Positions 41,581 to 50,759 of a stretch of 64,000 nucleotides of DNA are shown here, in pieces (within the stretch, counting starts at the first letter, position 1; every line of letters begins with the position of its first letter). Location: contig NZ_BAWN01000024.1 of NCBI RefSeq assembly GCF_000696225.1, positions 1-64,000 of the forward strand, given 5' to 3'. Under the pieces are notes generated by a model. That model saw only the letters and a program-made list of their open reading frames with translations. It did not search any database and was not told where the DNA came from. The stretch is from Serpentinimonas barnesii (lineage in GTDB: Bacteria > Pseudomonadota > Gammaproteobacteria > Burkholderiales > Burkholderiaceae_C). A program made the position numbers and the translations under genes.

Positions 41581-42123
41581 TCACTCCAGCCGCAGCCCGC
41601 CCGCCGCCCGGCCCTTGCCCGCCCGCGCTGGCGGCTTGCACAGCCCGCACACGAAGTAGCGCGCGTTTTCGTAGGTGTCGGTCACGAAATGCCCGCCACA
41701 GCAGGTGCAGCGGGTGCGCACCAGCATATTGGCGGCCATGAACTTGCTCAGGCGCCAAGCGCGGGTCACGCTCAGCAGCGGCTCGATGCCGCAGAGCTGC
41801 ATCTGCTCGGCGTAGAGTTTGTAGGCCTTCATCACCACCTCGATCGGCTCCAGGGCCACGGTTTTATCCAGGTATTCGGCGATGTTGGCGTAGAGCGAGG
41901 CGTGGATATTGGGCTGCCAGCTCAGAAACCAATCGGTCGAAAACGGCAACTGCCCCTTGCTGGGCGATTTGCCCGCCACCTCTTTGTACAGGCGCAGCAG
42001 TTTTTCGTAAGACAGATCGGTCTCGCTCTCGAGCACCTGCAAACGCGCCCCGAGGTGGATCAGCGCCACGGCGCGTTCGATGTCTTTGCTCTCACTGACC
42101 AGGCTTTTGGTGGCGGTGCTCAT
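41581..42123 (-). CDS. flhC: Flagellar master regulator subunit FlhC
   Basis: 180 residues from the ATG at 42123, with AAGGAA upstream. FlhC recognises promoters as FlhD4C2 and activates class II flagellar genes. Conserved parts are DIERAVALIHLGARLQVLES, LSYEKLLRLYKEV, KGQLPFSTDWF and the four-cysteine zinc site (RCTCCGG and FVCGLC). It follows flhD on the same strand with a 41-base gap. The genes it would activate are not in this window, apart possibly from the chemoreceptors. Confidence 0.95.
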   Translation of the reverse strand: MSTATKSLVSESKDIERAVALIHLGARLQVLESETDLSYEKLLRLYKEVAGKSPSKGQLPFSTDWFLSWQPNIHASLYANIAEYLDKTVALEPIEVVMKAYKLYAEQMQLCGIEPLLSVTRAWRLSKFMAANMLVRTRCTCCGGHFVTDTYENARYFVCGLCKPPARAGKGRAAGGLRLE

Positions 42124-42164
42124 GGGGTGTTCCTTGGGGGCTAGGAATGCGGGGCTTGCAGCGC

Positions 42165-42542
42165 TTAGGCGCTGGCCAGACGGCCGGCCATGAGGATGCT
42201 GGCGTGCAGCTGCTGCGTGGTGTCGTTGCTGCTGCGCTGCGGGCTGTGGCGGCTGGTGAGCAGGCCCCAGACCATGTTTTCGTCGGCACGCATGCGGCAC
42301 AGCAGGGTGTTGCTGCTGGCGAGTTTGAACACCTGCGCCGGCGAAAGGGCGGCGATCAGCTCGGCCGATTCTTCGCTCACCCCGAGGCGATAGACCGCCT
42401 CACCCAAGTCGTGGCGGATGAGTTGCTGCGCCAGCATCAGGTAGGTGAGGTTGGCTTCGCGGATTTGCTCCAGCAAGGCGGCCGGAGCGCCGATGGGGGC
42501 CGAGACGGGGGTGGCAGCAGGGGCGATGGCGGTGGCGTTCAT
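42165..42542 (-). CDS. flhD: Flagellar master regulator subunit FlhD
   Basis: 125 residues. I chose the ATG at 42542, with GGAG seven bases upstream. The conserved FlhD core reads LLEQIREANLTYLMLAQQLI. The dimerisation surface follows near SPAQVFKLASSNTLLCRMR. FlhD confers promoter specificity and joins FlhC in the master activator. The N-terminal 25 residues (Ala/Pro-rich) are longer than in E. coli. The 220-base region upstream has the flhDC promoter and a stem-loop. Confidence 0.93.
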   Translation of the reverse strand: MNATAIAPAATPVSAPIGAPAALLEQIREANLTYLMLAQQLIRHDLGEAVYRLGVSEESAELIAALSPAQVFKLASSNTLLCRMRADENMVWGLLTSRHSPQRSSNDTTQQLHASILMAGRLASA

Positions 42543-42571
42543 GTTCACTCTCCAGTTGGGGCCTCGGGACG

Positions 42572-42590
42572 CCTGCTGTTGCACAGCAGG
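42572..42590 (-). promoter_or_regulatory. Stem-loop in the flhDC 5' leader
   Basis: CCTGCTG (42572-42578) and CAGCAGG (42584-42590) form a perfect seven-pair stem with a five-base loop, 30 bases upstream of the flhD start. In E. coli the flhDC leader is controlled by CsrA and small RNAs; here no AGGA motif is exposed in this loop, so the role is open. Confidence 0.4.
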
Positions 42591-42762
42591 AAAACGTCGA
42601 AGCGTTGAAATGGATTGTGAAAGCCGGCCTGTTTAACTTGAATCAGAAAGCGGCTGTTGCATGCGTCGGGGTTTGCGCCGGGCGCTGTAGGGCAATTTCT
42701 GACACGGCAGCAGACGCCCACCAGCCACAGCGGCGTGTGGCCCCGCTGGACAGCAGGCTGCG

Positions 42763-43347
42763 CTAGGCCTGCGGCTGCTCGGGCTCGGGATCGGTGCGCT
42801 GCAGCCGGGTGCTGCGCCAGTACACATCGTCGCCCCCAGCGGCGCGGTTGAGCACGCGTGCCAGCACAAACAGCAAATCGCTCAGGCGATTCAGGTACTG
42901 GCGCGGGGCCTCGTGCAGGGCTTCTTCGTTGCCCAGCGCCACCAGTTGGCGCTCGGCGCGGCGCGCCACGGTGCGGCACACGTGCGCCAGCGCGGCGGCG
43001 CGGCAGCCTGCGGGCAAGATGAACTCTTGCAGCGGCGGCAACTGCGCGTTGTAGTGCGCCAGCGCCTGGTCCAGCTCCAGCACCGCCGCGCCGGTCAGCA
43101 GCTCGTAGCCGGGGATGCTGAGCTCGCCGCCCAAGTTGAACAACTGGTGCTGGATGGCGTCGAGCAGCGCACGCACATCTTGCGGCAGCGGCTCGCACAG
43201 CAGCAGCCCAAGCTGGGAGTTGAGCTCATCGACCTCGCCCATGGCGTGGATGCGCAGGCTGCTCTTGCTCACGCGCTGGTTATTGCCCAGCCCGGTGGTG
43301 CCGGCGTCGCCGGTGCGGGTGGCGATTTGCGTCAGCCGATTACCCAT
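42763..43347 (-). CDS. ATP:cob(I)alamin adenosyltransferase, PduO type
   Basis: 194 residues. The N-terminal ATP-binding motif TRTGDAGTTGLGNNQRVSK and the following MGEVDELNSQLG are diagnostic of PduO/MMAB-type enzymes. RTVARRAERQLVAL and YLNRLSDLLFVLAR complete the active site. It makes adenosylcobalamin from cob(I)alamin and ATP. No B12-dependent enzyme or cobalamin riboswitch is adjacent. The C-terminus has a short Glu/Pro tail. Confidence 0.93.
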   Translation of the reverse strand: MGNRLTQIATRTGDAGTTGLGNNQRVSKSSLRIHAMGEVDELNSQLGLLLCEPLPQDVRALLDAIQHQLFNLGGELSIPGYELLTGAAVLELDQALAHYNAQLPPLQEFILPAGCRAAALAHVCRTVARRAERQLVALGNEEALHEAPRQYLNRLSDLLFVLARVLNRAAGGDDVYWRSTRLQRTDPEPEQPQA

Positions 43348-43369
43348 GATCTTGCCTGTGGTTATTCAA

Positions 43370-43397
43370 TTGGGCGCCAGCAGATTGATAATAAAAT
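43370..43397 (+). promoter_or_regulatory. Promoter candidate for the Aer-like gene
   Basis: TTGGGC (43370-43375), a 16-base spacer and TAAAAT (43392-43397) form a sigma-70-like promoter about 90 bases before the Aer-like start. No sigma-28 consensus is clear. Confidence 0.35.
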
Positions 43398-43490
43398 GTC
43401 AGGACAACTCACCTTTCATCTTTTTATCTGCGGGCGCAGGGTTTCTTGGGCTAATTTTGTCACAAGTGTTCGTCCTGCAGAGAAAGCCCC

Positions 43491-45068
43491 ATGCGCAACA
43501 ACCAGCCCGTCACCCAAACCGAAATCGTTCTGCGCGACGGTGCCTCCATCGTCTCCACCACCGACCTGCAAGGCCACATCACCTACTGCAACGCGTATTT
43601 TGTCGAGGTCAGCGGCTTTGCGCCCCACGAGCTGCTGGGCGCTCCGCACAACATCCTGCGCCACCCCGACATGCCCCCTGCGGCTTATGCCGATATGTGG
43701 GCAACCCTTAAGGGCGGCCTCCCGTGGACCGGACTGGTCAAGAACCGCACCAAAAAAGGCGATTACTACTGGGTGCAGGCCAACGTCACCCCGGTGTACG
43801 AGCGCGGGCAGCCAGCGGGCTACCTGTCGGTCCGCACCAAGCCCGCACGGGCCTTGGTGCAGCAAGCCGAGCAAGCCTACCAAGAGCTTCGGGCAGGCAA
43901 CCCGCGCCGGCTGCGCGTGCAGCGCGGGCGCGTGCTCACGCCCACCCAGCAACTGCTGCAGCGCTTTGACTTGCAATTGCAGCTCAAAACCGCCACCGGG
44001 TTGGCCCTGGGGTGCATGCTGCTGTTGGGCCTGCAAGCGCTGGGCCTGCTCGGCGGCGCCGGGCTGGGTGCGGCGCTGGCGGCGGCTGGGGGCGCCAGCT
44101 TGGTTTGGGCCATGTGGCTGATGAACCAGCGCGTCTTGGCTCCACTGCGTGAAATCACCGCTCAGGCCCGGATTTTGGCTGGCGGAGACTTAACCCAGTC
44201 CATGCCCCCAGCGGGCGAAGACCCCGTGGGGCAGTTGTAAAACGCGCTGCGCCAAACCAACATCAATTTGCGCAGCATCATCGGCGATGTGCGCCACAAC
44301 TTCGAGGCCATTCGCCTCGAAACACGCCAACTGGCCGCGGGCAATATGGACCTTTCCAACCGCACCGAAGCCCAAGCCTCGAGCCTCGAGCAAACCGCGG
44401 CCAGCATGGAGCAACTGAACGCCACCGTGGCGCAAAGCGCGGGCAATGCCGAACAGGCCAGTGCCTTGGCCAGCCGGGCCACGCAAGCAGCCCAAGAAAG
44501 CGGTCAGGTGGTGGCCAGCGCGGTGCAAACCATGCAAGGCATCAACCAGTCGTCGCGCAAGATCGGCGACATCATTGGAGTGATCGACGGCATTGCGTTC
44601 CAGACCAACATTTTGGCACTCAACGCCGCCGTCGAAGCGGCCCGCGCTGGCGAGTCGGGGCGTGGCTTTGCGGTCGTGGCCAGTGAAGTGCGGGCCTTGG
44701 CTCAGCGCAGCGCAGCCGCCGCCAAAGAGATCAAAACCCTGATTACCGAGTCACTGAACCAAGCCAATACCGGTTTGACGCTAACGACGCGCGCCGGCGC
44801 GTCGATGGAACACGTGATTGGCTCCATTGCCAAGGTCGCCGGCGTCATGACCGAAATCTCGGCCGCGGCACGCGAACAAGGCACTGGCATCGCGCAGGTG
44901 AACCAAGCCGTGGGGCACCTGGACACCGTGACCCAACAAAACGCGGCGCTGGTGGAACAAGCGGCTGCGGCCACCAGCAACCTGTCAGATCAAACGGTGC
45001 AAGTCAGCAACGCAATCGGCATTTTCAAGCTGCCCCAGCACGCCAGTGGCCCCTCGCAACCGCGCTAG
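43491..45068 (+). pseudogene. Aer-like PAS chemoreceptor interrupted by one in-frame TAA
   Basis: The reading frame runs from ATG 43491 to TAG 45066-45068 in one phase, 526 codons, broken only by TAA at 44238-44240 (codon 250). The upstream part has an Aer-like PAS domain (residues about 20-120, with TYCNAYFVEVSGFAPHELLG and RHPDMPPAAYADMWATLK), a hydrophobic membrane segment and part of a HAMP domain. The downstream part starts [17 protein letters not shown] and holds a full MCP signalling domain ([20 protein letters not shown]). In such proteins the segment reads through from HAMP to signalling domain, so the stop has cut an otherwise intact gene. A base change such as CAA to TAA, or a sequencing error, would explain it. 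Confidence 0.85.
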
Positions 45069-45075
45069 ATGCCAA

Positions 45076-45097
45076 GCACGGCCTGCAACTGCCGTGC
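45076..45097 (+). other. Hairpin after the Aer-like gene
   Basis: GCACGGC (45076-45082) pairs with GCCGTGC (45091-45097) across eight bases just after the stop codon. There is no U run, so it may stabilise the 3' end rather than terminate transcription. Confidence 0.3.
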
Positions 45098-45196
45098 ATA
45101 CCCATGCGTTTAACCATGGCAAAAAATTGGATCTTGCGCTGTGATACCATTTGTGGCAGTAAATTTTTAAATCAGGGTGTTTAGGAGCTTGCACCC

Positions 45197-46633
45197 ATGA
45201 ACCATACCCCCATTGGGCCAGCCACCGCCACACCCGCTGCGCCTAACCCACCCCCACCACTGCCGCCGGCCTTCTTGGCCGCGCTGCAGCAGCGCTTTGG
45301 GCCGGGCCAGTGCAGCACCGCGCTGGCGCAGCGCGAGCAGCACGGGCGCGATGAGTCGGCTTACATCGACGTGCCGCCGCCCGGTGCCGTAGTCTATGCC
45401 GAATCCACCACCGATGTGGCCGATGCCGTGCGCCTGTGCGCGCAGCACCGGGTGCCGCTGATTCCCTTTGGCGCGGGCTCCTCGCTCGAAGGGCAGTTGC
45501 TGGCGGTGCAAGGCGGCATCAGCCTCGACTTGATGCGCATGAACCGCGTGCTGGCGCTGCACCCCGAAGACCTGAGCGCCACCGTGCAGCCGGGCGTGAC
45601 GCGGCTGCAGCTCAACGCGGTGCTGCGCGACCAGGGGCTGTTTTTCCCGATCGACCCCGGCGCCGACGCCAGCCTGGGCGGCATGGCCGCCACCCGCGCC
45701 AGCGGCACCAACGCGGTGCGCTACGGCACCCTGCGCGACAACGTGCTGGCGCTCGAAGTGGTCAACGCCCAGGGCGAGGTGTTGCGCACCGGCAGCCGCG
45801 CCAAAAAGTCCAGCGCCGGCTACGACCTCACGCGCCTGTATGTGGGCAGCGAGGGCACGCTGGGCGTGATCACCGAGCTCACGCTGCGCCTGTACCCGCT
45901 GCCGCAGGCGGTGGTGGCAGCCATTTGCGGCTTTCCCAGCATCGAGGCCGCGGTGCGCAGCACCATCGCCACCATCCAGCATGGGGTGCCGATCGCGCGC
46001 TGCGAGCTGCTCGACGCCGCCACGGTGCGCGCCGTGAACGCGCACGCCAAGCTTGGGCTGCGCGAGCAGCCGCTGCTGCTGATGGAGTTTCACGGCTCAC
46101 CGGCGGCGGTGCGCGAGCAAACCGAGCAGGTGCAGGAAATCTGCCACGAGCACGGCGGGGCCGCCTTTGAGTGGGCCGACACGCCCGAGCAGCGCAGCCG
46201 GCTCTGGGCGGCGCGCCACCAGGCCTACTTTGCCGCGCTGCAAACCCGGCCCGGCTGCCGCGCCATCACCACCGACGCCTGCGTGCCCATCAGCCGCCTG
46301 GCCGACTGCCTACTGGCTTCGGTGGCCGACGCCGAGGCCTCGGGCCTGCCCTACTTCTTGGTGGGGCACGTGGGCGACGGCAACTTCCACTTTGGCTACC
46401 TGATCGACCCGCACAGCGTGGCCGAGCGCGCCGTGGCCGAAGGGCTGAATCAGCGCCTGGTGGCGCGCGCGCTGGCGCTCGACGGCACCTGCAGCGGCGA
46501 ACACGGCGTGGGGCTGCACAAAATCGACTTTTTGCGCCAAGAGGCCGGAGCGGCCGCCATCGACACCATGCGCAGCCTCAAGCAAGCGCTCGACCCGCAG
46601 GGAATTTTCAACCCCGGCAAGATATTTTTGTGA
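45197..46633 (+). CDS. dld: FAD-linked D-lactate dehydrogenase (cytochrome type)
   Basis: 478 residues. The FAD-binding 4 domain includes FGAGSSLEGQLLAVQGGISL, DPGADASLGGMAATRASGTN and VGSEGTLGVITELTLRLYPL. The C-terminal FAD-oxidase domain holds GHVGDGNFHFGYLIDP and CSGEHGVGLHK, ending GIFNPGKIFL. Length and motifs match bacterial D-lactate dehydrogenase (cytochrome) and GlcD; the complete single chain without GlcE or GlcF beside it favours D-lactate. It oxidises D-lactate to pyruvate, passing electrons to the quinone or cytochrome c. The stop overlaps the GTG start of the EAL gene. Confidence 0.9.
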   Translation: MNHTPIGPATATPAAPNPPPPLPPAFLAALQQRFGPGQCSTALAQREQHGRDESAYIDVPPPGAVVYAESTTDVADAVRLCAQHRVPLIPFGAGSSLEGQLLAVQGGISLDLMRMNRVLALHPEDLSATVQPGVTRLQLNAVLRDQGLFFPIDPGADASLGGMAATRASGTNAVRYGTLRDNVLALEVVNAQGEVLRTGSRAKKSSAGYDLTRLYVGSEGTLGVITELTLRLYPLPQAVVAAICGFPSIEAAVRSTIATIQHGVPIARCELLDAATVRAVNAHAKLGLREQPLLLMEFHGSPAAVREQTEQVQEICHEHGGAAFEWADTPEQRSRLWAARHQAYFAALQTRPGCRAITTDACVPISRLADCLLASVADAEASGLPYFLVGHVGDGNFHFGYLIDPHSVAERAVAEGLNQRLVARALALDGTCSGEHGVGLHKIDFLRQEAGAAAIDTMRSLKQALDPQGIFNPGKIFL

Positions 46634-49600
46634 GCCCGCACAGCCCTAGGCCCGAACCCCAGCCGGCACCTCTGCCCGATGCAATCGGCGCAGGCCTTGC
46701 TGCTGCTACGGCCCACACCCCTTCCCAGCCCGGCAGCACCGAAAGCCCCGCGCTGAGCAAGGGCAGCGCGCCCCAGGGGCTGCCGTGGCTGGTGGCGGGG
46801 CTGATCAGCGCGGTCATCCTGGCCGCCACCGTGCTGGCGGGCGGGTACGTGTGGCAGCAAGCCCAGGCGCGCGCCGAGGCGCAACTGCAAGCCACCGCCT
46901 TTGGCATGGCGCAGCGTCTGGCCGACTGGCACCGCGAGCGCCTGGCCGCCGCCACCCTGCTGCAGCACCGCGACACCTTGGATCAGATCTGGGCGCAAGA
47001 CCAGGCCCAACCAGGCATCGAGCGCATGGAATTGATGAGCAAGCTGCTGCACGACTACGCCCACGCGCCCTCGATCGCCTCCATCGAGTTGTTCGACTCC
47101 AGCTTGCAGAGCCTATGGCATTCCGCCTCGCAGGCCTCACCCAGCCACCCGACTCTGAGCGCCGGCTTGCAGAACGTGCGTGCAAAGGGGCAGGCCCAGG
47201 TGGTGGGCCCGTGGCGCGACGCCCAAGGCCGGGTGCAACTGGCTTATGTGGGGCTGCTGGACCCGCCGGGCTTTGCCCCGGCGCTGGTGGCGCTGCATGC
47301 ACAACGGCCCCCATATTTTCATGCTGCACTCACGCAGTGGCCGCTGGAGAAACACAGCGGCAGCGCACGCTTGTTTTCCATCCGCGACCAGCAGGTGCAT
47401 TACTGGTCCGATCTGCCCGCGCTTGCCTCGACCCCGGGCCCGCACGACCCCGCGCAAACCTTCGCCCAGCGCCTGCTGCGCGGCGAAATCGCCACCGGCA
47501 CCTTGGTGCACGGCCCTGATGACCACGGCCACCCGGCACTGGCCATGCTGCTGCCGGTTGAAGGCACCGACTGGATCGTGCAGGTGGAAGCCGACCACAC
47601 CGAACTGATGGGCTGGGCCCATCGCGCCTTGCTCGGCCTGGGTCTGACCGGCACGCTGGCCCTGCTGCTGGCCTTGGGCGGCACCCGCTTGCTGCTGCAG
47701 CGGCGCCAGCTTGCCAGCGCCACGCAGGCGCTAGCGGCGCTGGAGCGCGCCCAAGTGCGCTTGAGAGAGAGCGAGGCCCGCTACCGGCTGTTGGCAGAGA
47801 ACGCCAACGACGTGGTCTGGCTGTTTGACCTGGCCAGCGAGCGCCAGCTCTATGTCAGTCCGTCGATTGAGCGGTTGCTGGGCTACGACCCCCAAGAACG
47901 CACCCACCTGCCCCTCACAGCCATGTTTGAGCCCGCGGTGGTGGCCCACATTCGCGAGGTCCTGCGCCGCCACCTAGAGCGATTGGCGGCCGGGGACGCC
48001 AGCGCCCAAAACATCTGGATCGAACTCAGCCATCGGCACAAAGACGGCCAGGCCGTGCCGGTTGAGATTTCAGCCCGCATCGTGTTCGACGCACAGGGCC
48101 GACCCGCCCAGGTGCAAGGCGTTTCGCGCGACATCCGCGAGCGCCGCCGCGCCGAGCGGCAAATACGGCTGCTCTCGCAAGCCACGGCGCAAAGCCCGGC
48201 GGCGGTGCTCATCACCAACGCGCAGGGCCATATCGAGTACGTCAACCCCGCTTTTGAGCGCATCAGCGGCTACAGCGCCACCGAGGTACAGGGCCAAAAC
48301 CCGCGCCTGTTGCAATCAAACCGCACTCCAAGCGACACCTACCGCCAGATGTGGCAGGCGCTGCTGACCGGCCAAGTCTGGCAGGGCGAACTCATCAACA
48401 CCAACAAAGACGGCAGCCACAGCCACATGGCGGCCACCATCGCGCCCCTGCGCGACCCCCACGGCGGCCAGGTGGTGCAATACATTGCCGTGCAAATGGA
48501 CGTGACGGCGCAGCGCGACGCCGAGGCACAGGTCGAACTGCTGGCTTGGTTCGATCCGCTCACGGGCTTGCCCAACCGGCAGCGTCTGCTGGCCGACATA
48601 GGCCGGGCCTTGCGCCACCGCAACGGCAACGGGGAGTTTGCGGGGCTGCTGATCCTCAACCTCGACCGCTTCAAGGCGCTCAACGACGCCCTTGGGCGCA
48701 CCCAAGGCGATGCCGTGCTGCTGGCGGTGTCTGAGCGCTTGCGCCAGCAGGTTCAGGAGCCTGATGTGGCAGCCAAAGAACTGCTGGCGCACCTCAACGG
48801 CGACGAATTCGCACTGCTGATGGTGGATCTCGGGCACGACGCCAGCTTGGCGGCGGCGGCCCTGATGCGCCGCGCCAGCGACTTGCACCGCCTGTTCGAA
48901 CAAACCGTGGTGGTGGGCGCCGATGCGCTGCGCTTGAGCCTTAGCATCGGAGTCACGCTGCTCGATGGCATTGCCGACGAGCGCGCCGCCGAGGCCCTGC
49001 GCCGGGCTGACACAGCGTTGCACCAAGCCAAAGACGCCGGCGGCAACCAGAGCGTGTTTTTTGACGCCCGCATGGGCCAATGGGTAGCCGAGCGCTTTGC
49101 GCTAGAGCAAGACCTGCGGCGCGGCATCGAGGCGGGCGAATTGCGACTGTATTTGCAGCCGCAAGTCGATGCGCTCGGGCGCATGGTCGGCGCCGAGGCG
49201 CTGGTGCGCTGGCAACACCCGCAGCGTGGCCTCATGGGGCCGGTGCAGTTCATCGGGTTGGCTGAAGAGTCCGGCCTGATCGAGCCCTTGGGCCAATGGG
49301 TGCTGGAGCAAGCCTGCGCTTGGATTGGTCGGTTGCGCGCACTTGGGCGACCGCTGCCGATTTCGGTCAACATCAGCCCGCACCAGTTTCACCAGACCGA
49401 CTTCAGCCTGCGCTTGCAGCAGGTGTTGCAGCGCCACGCAGCGTCCGGTGACGACCTGATGCTGGAGTTCACCGAAAGCGTGGTGCTGCGCCAGGTGGAG
49501 CAGGTGATCGAGCGCATGGGCTTTCTGTCTGGCTTGGGGGTGCGCTTTTCCATCGACGATTTTGGCACCGGTTACTCCTCGCTCTCGTACCTGAAAACAC

Positions 49601-49866
49601 TGCCCATTCACGAGCTCAAAATCGACCGCAGCTTTGTGCAAGACGCCCCGAACAACCCGGGCGATGCAGCGTTGGTGGCGGCCATGTTGTCGGTTGCCAG
49701 CCTGATGCAGTTGCGGGTGGTGGCCGAAGGGGTGGAAACCGACGAACAGGCTGCGATTTTCCGGCTTCACCCCGGGGCCCTGATGCAGGGCTATCTCTTT
49801 GGCCGCCCAGAGCCGGCCGAGGCGCTCATTGGGCGCTGGCTGGCCGAAGAAGGCCAAGGGGCCTGA
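46630..49866 (+). CDS. PAS-PAS-GGDEF-EAL sensor protein, probable c-di-GMP phosphodiesterase
   Basis: 1078 residues. The start is a GTG overlapping the dld stop (GTGA) and lacks a strong ribosome-binding site, so it is tentative. Layout: Pro/Ser-rich tail, helix near residue 55-80, periplasmic sensor of about 250 residues, second helix near 335-355, PAS domains (about 380-490 and 515-635), GGDEF (about 650-800) and EAL (about 830-1078). The GGDEF motif reads NGDEF at 723-727, with the first Gly lost, so cyclase activity is doubtful. EAL is intact: GAEALVRWQHPQ at 854-865, NISPHQF, DDFGTGYSSLSYLKTLPI and AEGVETDEQA. It therefore probably hydrolyses c-di-GMP. Confidence 0.93.
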   Translation: MSPHSPRPEPQPAPLPDAIGAGLAAATAHTPSQPGSTESPALSKGSAPQGLPWLVAGLISAVILAATVLAGGYVWQQAQARAEAQLQATAFGMAQRLADWHRERLAAATLLQHRDTLDQIWAQDQAQPGIERMELMSKLLHDYAHAPSIASIELFDSSLQSLWHSASQASPSHPTLSAGLQNVRAKGQAQVVGPWRDAQGRVQLAYVGLLDPPGFAPALVALHAQRPPYFHAALTQWPLEKHSGSARLFSIRDQQVHYWSDLPALASTPGPHDPAQTFAQRLLRGEIATGTLVHGPDDHGHPALAMLLPVEGTDWIVQVEADHTELMGWAHRALLGLGLTGTLALLLALGGTRLLLQRRQLASATQALAALERAQVRLRESEARYRLLAENANDVVWLFDLASERQLYVSPSIERLLGYDPQERTHLPLTAMFEPAVVAHIREVLRRHLERLAAGDASAQNIWIELSHRHKDGQAVPVEISARIVFDAQGRPAQVQGVSRDIRERRRAERQIRLLSQATAQSPAAVLITNAQGHIEYVNPAFERISGYSATEVQGQNPRLLQSNRTPSDTYRQMWQALLTGQVWQGELINTNKDGSHSHMAATIAPLRDPHGGQVVQYIAVQMDVTAQRDAEAQVELLAWFDPLTGLPNRQRLLADIGRALRHRNGNGEFAGLLILNLDRFKALNDALGRTQGDAVLLAVSERLRQQVQEPDVAAKELLAHLNGDEFALLMVDLGHDASLAAAALMRRASDLHRLFEQTVVVGADALRLSLSIGVTLLDGIADERAAEALRRADTALHQAKDAGGNQSVFFDARMGQWVAERFALEQDLRRGIEAGELRLYLQPQVDALGRMVGAEALVRWQHPQRGLMGPVQFIGLAEESGLIEPLGQWVLEQACAWIGRLRALGRPLPISVNISPHQFHQTDFSLRLQQVLQRHAASGDDLMLEFTESVVLRQVEQVIERMGFLSGLGVRFSIDDFGTGYSSLSYLKTLPIHELKIDRSFVQDAPNNPGDAALVAAMLSVASLMQLRVVAEGVETDEQAAIFRLHPGALMQGYLFGRPEPAEALIGRWLAEEGQGA

Positions 49867-50690
49867 TAGAGCCAGAGCGTGCCGCCTTGGGGGCAGGACC
49901 ACTCTAGGCTGGGCTGGCAACTGGGCAAAGGTTGGCCGAGGCTGCCCAGCCACGCGCCGGGGGGCAGCTCGCGAGCGGCTTTGTGCACGGCGGCTTCGAG
50001 GGCTGCATGGTGGGCTGCGTGCCCTGCGTTTGCTGCCGTCAAGGGGCTGGTGGGCTTGCTGGCCCCCGGCACTGCAGCGCTGGCTGGTGTGGGCAGCGCC
50101 AGCAGCAGCAGTTCGCAGGCCGACCAATCGCTGCGCCAAGGGTCGGCGCGCAGCAAGTGCGCTTGGGTGCCGCTCAGGTGCGCGCGGAGCCAGTCGGCCC
50201 AACCGGGGCACAGGCCGGTGTGGCGCGCATCCGGGAAGGCGCGCTCCAGCGCCCGCAGCAGCGGCCCCAGGGGCTGACTATTCGGCAGCCCCGGAAGCGG
50301 CCCCACGGCCACGATGCGCGCCATCGGCGGCAACTCCAGGCGTTCGCGCAAGTCGCCGAAATCGGGCTCGGCGGCGGGGTCGTGCAGGCGCCAGGCCGAA
50401 GGCGGATACAGCAGCAGCAGCACCGCCAGCGGCAGCAGCCACAGCGGCGCGGCCAAGGTGGCCCAGTCGGCCAGCCAGAGCCAAGACAGGGGGAAGCCCA
50501 GCCCGATGATGAGCCGCCGCCCCCGGCTCTGCCCCCAGCGCGCCGCAAGACAGCCTGCCAGGCTGATCAGCACCGCCGCCGTGCCAGGGCCTTGCCCGGC
50601 TTGGGTCAGCACCAGGTAAGCGCCCCAAGCGAGCAGCCACACCAGCAGCGGCGGCAGGGGCCAAGGGATGCGGTGCAGCCAGCTAAGCAT
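49791..50690 (-). CDS. Membrane-anchored class I methyltransferase-like protein
   Basis: 299 residues. Four N-terminal hydrophobic segments (residues about 10-95) precede a soluble part. There, PMARIVAVGPLPGLPNSQPL occupies the position of the AdoMet-binding motif I. ERAFPDARHTGLCPGW and PPGAWLGSLGQPLP resemble the later strands of class I methyltransferases, but the glycines of motif I are not the usual GxGxG. I infer a degenerate methyltransferase; it could be inactive. The gene sits between the parAB group and the EAL gene. Its 3' end overlaps the EAL 3' end by 76 bases on the opposite strand. Confidence 0.5.
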   Translation of the reverse strand: MLSWLHRIPWPLPPLLVWLLAWGAYLVLTQAGQGPGTAAVLISLAGCLAARWGQSRGRRLIIGLGFPLSWLWLADWATLAAPLWLLPLAVLLLLYPPSAWRLHDPAAEPDFGDLRERLELPPMARIVAVGPLPGLPNSQPLGPLLRALERAFPDARHTGLCPGWADWLRAHLSGTQAHLLRADPWRSDWSACELLLLALPTPASAAVPGASKPTSPLTAANAGHAAHHAALEAAVHKAARELPPGAWLGSLGQPLPSCQPSLEWSCPQGGTLWLYQAPWPSSASQRPMSASAGSGRPKR

Positions 50691-50759
50691 GGGGGCGTGG
50701 GGCGGGGGGGCGACTTTTGGCTTGGCTTGTTGGGGCCTGGGGCAGCGATTGCTCTGCGC

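Noticed and set aside
45120-45196. GntR-type operator upstream of the D-lactate dehydrogenase
   Set aside because: Sequence GTGATACCATTTG resembles half of a lactate-regulator site but the other half is missing, so it was not listed.
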